This document shows positions 15,385 through 24,496 of a stretch of DNA of 64,000 nucleotides, piece after piece. How positions within the stretch are numbered: the first letter of the stretch is position 1; each line of letters opens with the position of its first letter. The notes under the pieces are model-generated. The model was not told the DNA's origin, ran no database searches, and saw nothing but the letters and a program-made list of their open reading frames with translations. The position numbers and the translations under genes are program-made. This DNA is from Pseudonocardia sp. TRM90224. Its GTDB lineage: Bacteria; Actinomycetota; Actinomycetes; Mycobacteriales; Pseudonocardiaceae. Location of the stretch: NCBI RefSeq assembly GCF_021245725.1, contig NZ_JAJGSX010000039.1, positions 1 to 64,000 on the forward strand. Direction: 5' to 3'.

Positions 15385-17841
15385 ATGTGGTGGCGACGTG
15401 CTCAGGATGCTGATGGGGACCCTGGCGTTCCGGCGAACGTCGAACAGGGTGGACCGCCCGGCGGTGGGTCGGGTGACGGGCTGAGCGAGGCGCTGGCGGC
15501 GGCCGGGGCGGTCGAGGATCCCGTGCGGCGGGCGCAGCGGGTGCTCGGGTCGGTTCAGGAGTACCTGGCGGGTGTCGACGACGATGCGCTCGGCGGCCGG
15601 CTGGGGCCGCTGCAGGAGGCGCTGATCGCGGTAGCGGCCGAGCTGCCCGACGAGGCCGTGCGTGAGCTGGTGGGCGTGTCGTGGCGGTGTGATCTTGACG
15701 AGCGGGCAGCACAGGATGTGCTGGTGCGGTGGGTGCGGCGGCCCAGCGCCGAGACGTTCGCGGCGACCTGGGGGCCGGTGTCGGGGCTGCTGACGCAGTC
15801 GACGGCTCTGTGCGGATGGTTGACCCGCACCATGGTGGACGAGCAGGCAGCGGAGTTCCGGGCGCTGGCCAGGGAGCACCTGACGCGGTTGCTCGACGAG
15901 CAGTTCGAGAAGTACGAGTTCAGCACGGCTTCGCCGGTGTGGAAGGTGTTGTACGCGCTTGGCCCGGCCGATCGGGCCCACTGGTTCTGCCTCGTGGGCG
16001 ATCGGGCGGCGGATCGCGGTGACGAGACCGCGGCGGCCCACCGCTACGAGTTGGCGGACCGGTACGGGGGGAAGGGCATCCCTGAGCGTCGGGAGCGGCT
16101 GCTGGACCTGTCGGCCCATCGGCAGCTGCGCGAGGGGACGACCTCGGCGGCACGCCTGGGCGGCGCCGGGACACCGACCGCGTATCGGCGAATGCTGCTG
16201 GCCGCCGGCGCCGTGCTGCGGGGTGATGCGGCGGAGGCGCTCCCCGACGATCCCGATCGTGACGGCGGCGGGCGGCTCCGGACACCGACGCTGCTGATCC
16301 GCGCGCTCGACCTCGTCCAACAGGGCCGCTCGGACGACGCACGGCGCCACCTCGAGCTGGTGCTGGACGCGCCGCCCGCCTCCGCTGTCGAGCAGGATCT
16401 GGTCACCAACGCCGCACTCGTCCTCGGCGCCCTCGACGACGACGACCAGCGGATCACGACCGCGGTGCGGACGCTGCGTGCGCGGCACGGGGACGCCTGG
16501 CAGGCACGGTCGCTCGTCGCTCCGGCCCGGGTGGTGGCGGCCGTCGCCAGGGTGGACGCAGCGTTGCTGCCCGAGCTGGGCACATCGGCTCCTGGCGGTG
16601 CGCTCGACGCGGTGCGTCGTGCGGCGGCCGGTGCGGCGCTGGCGGGGGCCGCGCAGGCGGTCCTGCTCGGCCGGCCCGGCGAGCAGCAGCGGTTGAGCGA
16701 CGAGGCACGCAGGCTGCTCACCGGCGACGGGGCCGCCGAGGCCGAGCTCAGGGCCGCGAACCGGATCGCGGAACTCGCCGCGACCCTCTCGGGCGACGAC
16801 ACGCCGCAGCGCCCGGTCGACCGGCTCGCCTACGCCGCACTGCGCCAGGACGGCGCGCTCCTCCCGGTGACGCCCGAGGCGCTGCGGTTGTGGCGGGAGC
16901 TCGACGCCGAGTCGGCCGGTGATCACCGCAGCCTCCACCATCTCGCCATCGCCGAACACGCGCTCGCGCACCGGCTCGACCTCGACGGTGACGACACCGC
17001 GCCCGAGCAGTGGCGCAGGGCTCTCCGTTGCTGGGCACGGCTGGGGGCCGACCCGGCGTTCTGGTCGGATCTGCGCTCGCATCTGGCCGCCGTGGTGCCC
17101 GACGCGACGGTCGACGACATCGCGACCGCCGTGGGGCATGCGCAGGCACAGCTGTCGGCGCACTTGCTCGAACCGCACATCGCGCGGGTGCTGCAGCTGC
17201 GCCGCAGCGACCCCGAGCGGGCGCGGGCCCACGTGCAGATCCTGCACACCGCGCCGTTCGGCGCCGACGTCATCGAAGCCGCGCGCCGGCGGCTGACCCG
17301 CGAGGCGATCAGCAGCGTGCGCGGTCTGCTGCGTGAGGACCACCTGGATCGTGCGCTGGAGGAGGCCCGGTCCTGGGCGGCGGTCGACGCCGGGAACGTC
17401 CCGCTCGCCGAACTGCTCCTCGACGTGGGGATCGAGCGTGTGGAGAAGGTCGGCCGGGACGAGTTCAAGTGGGCGGCGGACGCCCGTCCGTTGCTGGAGC
17501 AGCTCGCCGACGTGGTGGAGCCGATCCGGGCCGCCCTCAACCTGACCGGTCGCGAGCTGATCACGCGTCGCCGGGCGCACGTCGCGGACGGCGATCACGC
17601 GGCCTTCTCCGCCAAGCTCGCCCGATTTGAGTTCTGGCTGGGGAAGAGCCAGCTCTACACGACCTACGACCGGCGCCGGACCGACCCGTTCCACAGCATG
17701 TCCGGCTACCGCACCGCGGGGTGGCACCTGGACGTGGCGATCGTACTGGGGCTGCCCTCCCGCGCACCCTTCAGCGCAGCTCGCGAGCTCCTCGTGCTGG
17801 CCGGGAAGCTCGCGCGCGGCTCCTCGGTGGGCTTCAACTGA
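15385..17841 (+). CDS. 818-residue helical protein of unknown function, Hsp70 operon
   Basis: First gene of a three-gene operon with a J-like protein and an Hsp70. The protein is acidic, soluble and almost wholly alpha-helical, with no signal peptide or membrane helix. Repeated Ala/Leu/Arg helices (for example LLAAGAVLRGDAAEALPDD and LDLVQQGRSDDARRHLELVL) suggest degenerate TPR-like helical hairpins. The C-terminal region (ADARPLLEQLADVVEPIRAA and FEFWLGKSQLYTTYDRRRT) is probably a separate domain. I recognise no catalytic motif. The start at 15385 (MWWRRAQDAD) follows a G-rich stretch; an ATG 18 codons upstream is less likely. A client-presenting or scaffold role with the Hsp70 is inferred from context. 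Confidence 0.7.
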   Translation: MWWRRAQDADGDPGVPANVEQGGPPGGGSGDGLSEALAAAGAVEDPVRRAQRVLGSVQEYLAGVDDDALGGRLGPLQEALIAVAAELPDEAVRELVGVSWRCDLDERAAQDVLVRWVRRPSAETFAATWGPVSGLLTQSTALCGWLTRTMVDEQAAEFRALAREHLTRLLDEQFEKYEFSTASPVWKVLYALGPADRAHWFCLVGDRAADRGDETAAAHRYELADRYGGKGIPERRERLLDLSAHRQLREGTTSAARLGGAGTPTAYRRMLLAAGAVLRGDAAEALPDDPDRDGGGRLRTPTLLIRALDLVQQGRSDDARRHLELVLDAPPASAVEQDLVTNAALVLGALDDDDQRITTAVRTLRARHGDAWQARSLVAPARVVAAVARVDAALLPELGTSAPGGALDAVRRAAAGAALAGAAQAVLLGRPGEQQRLSDEARRLLTGDGAAEAELRAANRIAELAATLSGDDTPQRPVDRLAYAALRQDGALLPVTPEALRLWRELDAESAGDHRSLHHLAIAEHALAHRLDLDGDDTAPEQWRRALRCWARLGADPAFWSDLRSHLAAVVPDATVDDIATAVGHAQAQLSAHLLEPHIARVLQLRRSDPERARAHVQILHTAPFGADVIEAARRRLTREAISSVRGLLREDHLDRALEEARSWAAVDAGNVPLAELLLDVGIERVEKVGRDEFKWAADARPLLEQLADVVEPIRAALNLTGRELITRRRAHVADGDHAAFSAKLARFEFWLGKSQLYTTYDRRRTDPFHSMSGYRTAGWHLDVAIVLGLPSRAPFSAARELLVLAGKLARGSSVGFN

Positions 17842-17857
17842 CGTGATCGGAGCAGGT

Positions 17858-18298
17858 GTGAACCCATGGGCGTGGACGGGCCGGAACCCGTACTTCGAGA
17901 CGGCGTTCCAGGTGCTGGATCTGGACCCCGCCGCCGATCGTGCGACGGCACGCACGCGGATCGGCGCGCGGCGCAAGCGGATCTCCTACGACGCGGAACG
18001 GTTCCCGCTGTTCGGCACCACGTTGAGCGCCGCTGACGTCAACGACGCCGAGGAGCGGATCGCCACGCTGTCCGGGCGGATCGCCGCGGAACTGATCACC
18101 CACCCGACGGAGGCCGAGGGCGCCGACCTCGCGAGCCTCGCCGAGCTGATGGGGTTGTGCCGGGAATGGTCCGAGCGCGGTGCGGGCGGCGCAGGCGTCC
18201 GGAGGGACACCGCGTCGTGGCTCGATACGAGCGTCCTGCCCGAGCTCCTCCCCGCGCCCGGACCGGTCCAGCACACCGCCGAAGGGGCCACGGCATGA
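17858..18298 (+). CDS. J-domain-like small protein without HPD
   Basis: A 146-residue protein whose opening NPYFETAFQVLDLDPAADRA resembles the first helix of a J domain (Y-x-x-L-x-L-x-x-x-A). A basic helix ARTRIGARRKRISYDAE follows, but the HPD tripeptide that stimulates Hsp70 ATPase is absent. Start is taken as GTG at 17858, after GGAG; GTG 17843 is an alternative. Its TGA overlaps the ATG of the Hsp70 gene (ATGA), so the two are translationally coupled. A role as a specialised Hsp70 partner is inference. Confidence 0.6.
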   Translation: MNPWAWTGRNPYFETAFQVLDLDPAADRATARTRIGARRKRISYDAERFPLFGTTLSAADVNDAEERIATLSGRIAAELITHPTEAEGADLASLAELMGLCREWSERGAGGAGVRRDTASWLDTSVLPELLPAPGPVQHTAEGATA

Positions 18299-20852
18299 GC
18301 ATCGTCGCCGGTATCGACCTCGGCACGACCAACTGCTGCGTGGCCGTACCCGCCGACGCCGACATCCCGAACCGCGACGAGCTGATCATGCAGCGGCGGC
18401 TGCGGCCGTTCGGCGGAGCGCTCATCGTGGCCAACCCGGACCTCTCGCTCACCACTCCGTCCGCGGTGTGGATCGGGCCCGACGGCATCCCCCTCGTCGG
18501 TCACGCGCCAAACGCAAGGCCCGTCAGCCGGGTGCGCCGCCTGCCTTGTTCTTCAAGCGCAACATGGGCACCGACCAGCCCGTGACCGCGGGACACACCA
18601 CGCTCACCCCGTTCGAAGCCTCGGTGCTGCTGCTGAAGCAGCTCAAGGACAACGCGGAAGCGACACTGGGCATGACCATCGACCGCGCCGTCGTCACGGT
18701 GCCCGCCTACTTCGAGACCAGCGCCAAGACGCAGACCACGCAGGCGGGCGCGGAAGCCGGGCTGGAGGTGGCCGAGACGCTCATGGAACCGGTCGCCGCC
18801 GCGCTGGCCCACATGCACGAGAACGGGTACACCGCGGATCCCGCGAAGAGCCGCCGCTTCCTCGTCTACGACCTGGGTGGCGGCACCTTCGACACCTCCG
18901 TCGTCTCGTGGGCCGCGCAAGAGGGCTTCACCAGCAGGTCCTTCGGTGGCAACCGGTACCTCGGTGGGTACGACTTCGACCAGGCCGTCGTCGATTGGGT
19001 GATCGCGCGGTTGCCCGCGTACGACCTGCGCTCCGAGCCGGGCGATCCCGGCTCCGACGAGCGCAGGGCACGCCTGTTGGCGCTCGCCGAATCCGCGAAG
19101 CACGACCTGTCACGGGAGTCCGAGACCGAGATCATCAGCGACGACCTCGAGGATCGCGCCGGGCAGCCGATGACGATCAACCTGTCGCTGAGCCGGGTCG
19201 AGTTCGACCAGCTCATCGAGGGCCACCTGCGCAGCACCGTCGACCACTGCGCCGAGGCGCTCGCCACGGCGCGTGTCGAACCCGGCGAACTCGACGAGAT
19301 CGTGCTGGTCGGCGGCTCGTCCCGGATTCCGCTCGTCGCCGAGCTGTTGCGCGAGCGGTTCGGTATCGCCCCGCGGTTGTTCCATCCGGAGCTGGTGGTG
19401 GCGGTGGGTGCGGCGTTGAAGGCCGCGGGGCTCGCCACCCGCAGCAGCGTGCTGGAGCTGGAGAACCTGGAGCCCGACGGGGACGTCGTCGACATCGCGG
19501 GGCGGGTGCTGCTCTCCGGGATCAGCGGTGCCGAGATCGTCGTCGAGGTGGCGGCGAGCACCGGTGATGCGCTGCGCGAGCCGGTCTCCACCGGAGGTAC
19601 GTTCCTGTTCGTCGACGTCCCGGTCGGCACGGGCGAGTTCACGGTGCGCGTCCTCGCCGATGGTCGGGAGGTCGGCGCCGAACGCCTGGGCGTGCGCACC
19701 CGACCAGGCCCGACCGTGCCGGACGTGGCAGGCGACATCCTCGCGCACGACTTCTCCGTGGAGCTGCTCGACCGGCAGCTGTGCCTCGTCGCCAAGGCCG
19801 GCACCAGGATTCCCCACCGGGTCCGCCAGCGCCTGGAGACCGCGACGCGGGGCACCACACTCGCCGTTCGGGTGTACGAGGGCTGGATACCCATCGGCAC
19901 CGTGCGCATCCGCGACCTGCCCGAGGAGCTGGACCCCGGCGCCGCCGTCGAGCTGACCATCGAGTTCGAGGTGGGGTGGACCCTTCGCGCGGGGGTGCGC
20001 ATCCCGCAGCTGGATCGATCGGCCACCGCCGTCATCGAGCTCCCGGTACGGGAGGTTGCGCCGTGGGAGCAGATCCGTGCCCGGGCCACTGCAGCGCGTG
20101 CCGACTGGGCCCAGATCCGCCGCGACGTGCACCCTGCCGAGTCTGCCGCGGCCGCTCCCGAGGTCGAGCGCCGTCTCACCGTTCTCGACACGTTGGTGGC
20201 CCGCAACCAGGACCAGGCCAAGGCCCACCACCTCCTGCTCGAAGCCGAGACCATCCTCCAAGGGCTGGTCAACAGCCGCGGCCCGGCCGACTACATGGAA
20301 CCGCCGCTCTCCGAGTTCGAGGACACCCTGCGTGAGGTCTCCGACCTGGTCCTGCTGCTGCAGCGCAGCGAACCGGAGCGCGCGCCCATCTACCGGGCCC
20401 GTCGTGACGATCTGGAGGTCGAGGGCCGCAGCGCCTACGCGGCCGGCGACTTCCTCACCTGGCCCCGGGTCAACGAACAGCTCGACGACCTGCACGTGGA
20501 GCTGTTCCAGATCTCGTCCGTGCGCGAGATCGTGATGGTCGAGCAGACCCCGCGGGTCGTGCGCAGCTGGATGGGGCGTCGCATCACGAGGACCGACGCC
20601 GAGATCCGGCGGAAGCACGACGAGCTCCAGCTGGATGCGCGGCTGGAGGAGCAGGACCGTGCCAAGCTGCCCGCCCAGCGCGACGATCTGCTCGCCGAGC
20701 TGGCGGTCGTCGCGATGGCCATCGACCAGGTGGACGACAAGCGGGCCTCGGCCCCGGAACAGATGTGGAACATCTGGTTCGACCGGATGAAGCCGCTCAC
20801 CCGACGCGTCGCCGGCTGGGGTCGGGAAGCCCGGATGCGCCGGACGTCGTAG
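18295..20852 (+). pseudogene. Hsp70 (DnaK-like) protein gene, single frameshift near 18503
   Basis: Two frames together give a full Hsp70. Frame one (18295-18503) holds VAGIDLGTTNCCVAV, phosphate loop 1, to PLVGH. After a one-base deletion at about 18502-18504 the second frame continues RAKRKARQPGAPPALFFKRN, then VYDLGGGTFDTSVVSW (phosphate 2) and VLVGGSSRIPLVAELL (adenosine motif). The nucleotide-binding domain ends near 19400; a beta-rich substrate-like domain follows, then a long charged coiled-coil C-terminus. No EEVD tail. This is a divergent Hsp70, not housekeeping DnaK. Everything after the break keeps normal codon structure over 780 codons, so a recent mutation or sequencing error is likelier than old decay. 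Confidence 0.8.
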
Positions 20853-20899
20853 ACCATCCGGCCCTCGACCAGCGAAGATCACCGGCGTAGCTTCGCGCG

Positions 20900-21049
20900 A
20901 TGGTGAAGAGCTGGCGATGCCGGCTTGGGTGGCACCGCTGGGTGAAGCGGGTCAACGACAGCGGTGAGCCATACCTCGTCTGCCGGCGTTGCAACAAGGA
21001 GGACGACGTTCCGAGCCGGACCCGGCTCGGCGGTATCGGCGGTTCCTAG
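20900..21049 (+). CDS. Small zinc-ribbon-like protein (49 residues)
   Basis: A 49-codon gene with MVKSWRCRLGWHRWVKRVND, then YLVCRRCNKED and a Gly-rich end. The pattern C-x4-WHxW ... C-x2-C is typical of a short actinobacterial family usually left unnamed, which may bind one metal ion through Cys/His. Located 47 bp after the Hsp70 gene on the same strand. Function unknown. Confidence 0.65.
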   Translation: MVKSWRCRLGWHRWVKRVNDSGEPYLVCRRCNKEDDVPSRTRLGGIGGS

Positions 21050-21110
21050 ACCTGGCAGCAACCTTCCGCCGGGGATCTCGGCGGCGAGGGCTCGGCCGTG
21101 CTCGATGCTG

Positions 21111-21172
21111 GCGAGTTGCGGGTGCTGACGGCTTTACAGCAGCCACCACCACCCGCTACCCACGAGTACGCC
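21111..21172. repeat. Family G palindrome, second copy
   Basis: GCGGGTG at the left pairs imperfectly with CACCCGC at the right, and the right arm continues into CGCTACCCACGAGTACGC, identical to the copy at about 13754-13773. No gene is seen in 21050-21357 apart from this and the family A repeat. Confidence 0.6.
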
Positions 21173-21272
21173 ACCGTGGGGCGTCGGTTGCCGCCGTCGA
21201 CACCTCTTCCAGCACCGCCTGGCGGTCGCCCCGGAGTGACCGGGCCCCGCGCCTCACCCGGAGGCTGGGGGA

Positions 21273-21328
21273 GGGCAGGAAAGCCACTTTCCGGCCCTCA
21301 CAGGGCAGGAAAGTGGGCTTTCCTGCCC
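21273..21328. repeat. Family A palindrome, copy 1
   Basis: A 56-bp element: GGGCAGGAAAGCCACTTTCC, then CACAGGGCAGGAAAGT...TTTCCTGCCC. The whole can fold as one long or two short hairpins. Related copies at 34030-34084, 50241-50295 (inverted) and 53463-53517. This copy has one extra G. It lies just upstream of the multicopper oxidase start. Confidence 0.85.
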
Positions 21329-21357
21329 CCGGTGCGGCGGCGCTGCTGACCGCCCGG

Positions 21358-22810
21358 GTGCTCGCCGGTCGTGCCGCTGGTCATGTCAGTGGGGCTCCGA
21401 CGTCCGGCTCGCGCCGTCGTTTCCTCGGCCTCGTCGGTGGCGCGGTCACCCTCGGCGCCGCGACCACCGGCCTCGGCATGGTGCTGGCGCCCCGTGCGGC
21501 GGCCGCCGGTGCGGCGGGCGGCGTGCTGGTGACCGACCTGCGCGGGACGGGCCCGCCGGCGCCGGGTGGCACCGTCCGGCGGCACACCGTCACCGCGCGC
21601 AAGGCCACGGTGCGCCTGCCCACCGGGCGAGAGGTTGCGGCGTGGACGTACGACGGGCAGCTGCCCGGCGATCACCGCCACCAGGGGCGACGTGATCGAA
21701 GTGCACCTGCGCAACGTCGACATCGACGGTGGGGTGACGCTGCACTGGCACGGCTACGACGTGCCCTGCGGCGAGGACGGCGCTCCCGGGACGACGCAGG
21801 ACACCGTCGTCCCGGGCGGGGAGTTCACCTACCGGTTCCGCGCCGACCAGGCCGGCACCTACTGGTACCACACCCACCACGCCTCCCACGTCGGCGTGCG
21901 CAGGGGCCTGTACGGGCCACTCGTCGTCACCGAACGCGACGCCGAAGAAGGGCTGGACCTCACGCTGCCCGTCCACACGATCGACGCCACCGTGCTGCTC
22001 GCCGACAACGACGTGCCCATCGAGCAGCCTGCGCCTGCTGGCGTCCCCGTTCGGCTCCGGCTGATCAACACCGACTCCGATCCGCACCGGATCGCGCTGG
22101 TCGGGATGGCGTTCCGGGTTGCGGCCGTCGACGGGCGCAACCTCAACGAACCCGGCGAGGTCAGCGCCGTCGCGGTGCGGCTGCCGGCCGGTGGGCGCGC
22201 CGACCTCGTGTTCACCATGCCGAGCGACTCGGTGGCGCTAGTCCTCGACGACCACCGCGCAGGGCTGCGCCTTTCAGGGGTGCGGATCGGAGCAGACGAG
22301 GCGCCCGTCGCAGATCCGGCCGGGTGGCCAGAACTCGACCTGCTCCATTACGGGGTCGCGGCTCCGGCGCCGTTCGATCCCGACCAGCCCGATCGGCGCA
22401 TCACGATGGTCCTGGACCGCGGCGTGGCGCTGGTGGACGGCCTACCGGCCTACGCGCACACCGTCGACGGGTACGGGCACCCGTCGATCCCCGACCAGAT
22501 CGTCGGGGCGGGCGAGGTCGTCCGGTTCACCGTCGTCAACCGCAGCCTCGAAACCCACCCGTGGCACCTGCACGGCCACCCGGTCCTCGTCCTGTCCAGG
22601 AACGAGGCCCTGTCGACCGGCAGCCCGCTTTGGGTCGACACGTTCGACGTCCGCGGCGGGGAGACCTGGGATGTGGCATTCCACGCCACCAACCCCGGGG
22701 TGTGGATGAACCATTGCCACAACCTCCCCCACGCCCACCAGGGGATGATGCTGCGGCTGCGCTACGAGGGCGTCACAACCCCGTTCGACAACGCGCACCA
22801 CGGCCACTGA
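21358..22810 (+). pseudogene. Tat-exported multicopper oxidase gene with one frameshift near 21670
   Basis: Frame one from a GTG at 21358 gives a twin-arginine signal (SGSRRRFLGLVGGAVTLGAA) and the first strand up to TYDGQLPG near 21669. The next frame continues AITATRGDVIEVHLRN and is complete to the end. All copper motifs are present: LHWHGYDVP, YWYHTHHASH, HPWHLHGHP and HCHNLPHAHQGMM, giving the T1, T2 and T3 sites with Met as axial ligand. So the product would be a CotA/laccase-like oxidase outside the membrane. A net shift of a few bases at 21664-21675 breaks it; error or recent mutation is likely given the intact remainder. Confidence 0.8.
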
Positions 22811-22839
22811 TCCGTCGCACGGGGAATGGCGGGATGCGC

Positions 22840-22880
22840 CAGGAAAGTGCTGTCAGGTGAATCGCCGCAGCCACCGCGGT
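22840..22880. repeat. Family D repeat, copy 1
   Basis: CCAGGAAAGTGCTGTCAGGT followed by GAATCGCCGCAGCCACC. The same core occurs at 33973-34001 and, inverted, at 34205-34239. Confidence 0.7.
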
Positions 22881-22916
22881 GGACCGGCACCCCGGATCCA
22901 GGCACTGGCTGATCGG

Positions 22917-22958
22917 GAGTGCGCTGAGGGCTGTCGCGGCAGCCCTGGGCACACTCAA
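22917..22958. terminator. Hairpin after the multicopper oxidase gene
   Basis: GAGTGCGC...GGGCTG and CAGCCC...GCACACTC pair to form a GC-rich stem with a short TCGCGG loop. It sits about 100 bp after the oxidase stop codon and could act as a terminator. Confidence 0.45.
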
Positions 22959-22993
22959 CTCACGATCCCGCCCGCTCGGCGACAGCCGGGACG

Positions 22994-23046
22994 TGCGCGA
23001 ACGGCACTTTCAGGCCAACCTATCGTTCGAAAGTGCCGTTCGCGCA
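22994..23046. terminator. Perfect 18-bp-arm hairpin between convergent genes
   Basis: TGCGCGAACGGCACTTTC (22994-23011) and GAAAGTGCCGTTCGCGCA (23029-23046) are exact inverted repeats with a 17-base loop. It lies between the oxidase gene and the convergent cupin gene, consistent with a bidirectional terminator. Confidence 0.7.
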
Positions 23047-23115
23047 GCTCACCCCCCGGGTGACGGTCTACGTCGCCGACGACGCCGCGGCCGCGGAGTA
23101 CGCCGCCGACCGGCG

Positions 23116-23490
23116 TCAGCGGGCCCAGGGGGCGATGACGGGGGGCTGGCCGGGGATGAGGCCCTGCCCGCCGACCGGCAGCACGACGACCGCCTCGAAG
23201 GTCTCGTCGCCGGCTGTCGCCATCGCGAACGGTTGGTGTGCGGGCACGATGAGTGCGTCCCCGGCGGTGACGGTGAAGGTGTCCTCGCCCATCGTGACGG
23301 TCATCGTCCCGGCGAGCGCGATGAAGATCTCCTCGCGGTCCAGGGCATGCGGGGGAGCGTCGGTGCCGGGCTTGAGGATCAGTCGCCAGGCGCTGTTCTC
23401 GGTGGAGCCGCGGCTGGGCGCGGCCAAGCCGATGAAGGTCGCGTGTTCGTTCTCGAACCGTGGCGCGCTGTCGGCGGTGATGTGTGGCAC
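23116..23490 (-). CDS. Cupin-domain protein
   Basis: A 124-residue single cupin. PPHALDREEIFIALAGTMTV is cupin motif 1 (His and Glu ligands), and AGDALIVPAHQPFAM is motif 2 with its His. Start is the GTG at 23490, preceded by AGGAG. Small cupins of this kind bind a metal and act as isomerases, dioxygenases or ligand sensors; nothing in the context narrows this. Convergent with the oxidase gene. Confidence 0.87.
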   Translation of the reverse strand: MPHITADSAPRFENEHATFIGLAAPSRGSTENSAWRLILKPGTDAPPHALDREEIFIALAGTMTVTMGEDTFTVTAGDALIVPAHQPFAMATAGDETFEAVVVLPVGGQGLIPGQPPVIAPWAR

Positions 23491-23771
23491 GACTCTCCTG
23501 CAGTTCGGTGGGTATTCGTAAGACGATGCGCCGGGAATCACCGTCGATGATCGCCTTTGCGAGCACAGCGTAACGGGTCTGGGTTCTGACACGATGCATC
23601 GACCGCTGGTCGACCAGAACGCGCGGTAAGCGAGCCGTGGCCACCGGTGATCCCGCCCGCGGATCGCGTGATCGATGGCGCGGCGCAAGGGAAGCTTTGC
23701 GTTTCCGCCATGGTGGGTGCTGCCGGGCTGGGGCACGTTGGCTGTTCCCGCCGGTTCGGCCCAAGCAGGTG

Positions 23772-24473
23772 ATGGAAATGCACGAATTGTTGGCGGATCC
23801 GCCGGTATCGATCTGGGCCGGCCCAGAAGACGGCCAGATCGACGACCTGACCGACGACCACGCTTACTACGCGAGTCGGGCGTCCCGTCGTATCGCCGAT
23901 TCCCTGGTCCGGTGGCTCGACCTGCCGGCCGGCCTGCGATGGCTCGACGTGGCGTGCCTGTCGGGAGCGGTGGCGGGCGCCGTGCTGACCGGGGCCGGCC
24001 CGGCGGAGGTGCATGCCGTCGAGCCGACGTCGAAGTTCGCCCGCCATGCGCGCGGGCAGGTCGTCCGTCCGTCGGCCCGACACTCGCCGACGAGGGGGGT
24101 CGCGCTCCCGTTCGGGGACGGCCGGTTCGACGTGGTGGTGACCGGTGTCCTGGAGGGCTTCGTCCCCGAGTCGAGCTGTGCCGTGTCCGAGCTGGTCAGG
24201 GTCGCGTCGACACCGGGTGTGGTGGCGGCCTACCTGTCGCTGCCCGGCCCGGACGGGCCGCTCCGGGCCGGCGAGCAGCGCGACCTCCTGCGGGCGATGA
24301 CCGGGCTGTGGACGAACGCCGGGCTGCACGGCGTCGTGGCGGAAGCGCTCACCGTGCCGGCACCCGCGCGGCGTGGACGGGCGGGCGATGACGCATCCGA
24401 TACCGGTGGGCGGCTTTTTGTGGTCCGCGGCATTCGCGTGGCCCAGATCCGGCGCAACGGATCGACCGAATAG
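23772..24473 (+). CDS. Class I SAM-dependent methyltransferase (divergent)
   Basis: A 233-residue protein with the layout of a small-molecule methyltransferase of the Methyltransf_11 type: LRWLDVACLSGAVAGAVL in place of motif I, AEVHAVEPTSKFARHA as motif II region, VALPFGDGRFDVVVTGVL as motif III. The usual GCGTG of motif I is degraded to ACLSG, so SAM binding may be weaker or lost. Start ATG 23772. It is 23 bp upstream of a second methyltransferase gene. Confidence 0.7.
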   Translation: MEMHELLADPPVSIWAGPEDGQIDDLTDDHAYYASRASRRIADSLVRWLDLPAGLRWLDVACLSGAVAGAVLTGAGPAEVHAVEPTSKFARHARGQVVRPSARHSPTRGVALPFGDGRFDVVVTGVLEGFVPESSCAVSELVRVASTPGVVAAYLSLPGPDGPLRAGEQRDLLRAMTGLWTNAGLHGVVAEALTVPAPARRGRAGDDASDTGGRLFVVRGIRVAQIRRNGSTE

Positions 24474-24496
24474 AGCACGAGAAAGGTGGAGCAATC

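Noticed and set aside
15313..17976. Long minus-strand open frame of 887 codons opposite the 818-residue gene
   Set aside because: The composition is Arg/Gly/Gln-rich and lacks motifs, as expected of an antisense shadow in GC-rich DNA; the plus frame has normal helical sequence and operon context.
18495..18515. Programmed ribosomal frameshift in the Hsp70 gene
   Set aside because: No slippery heptamer or following pseudoknot is evident, and related proteins are encoded in a single frame, so a mutation or sequence error is simpler.
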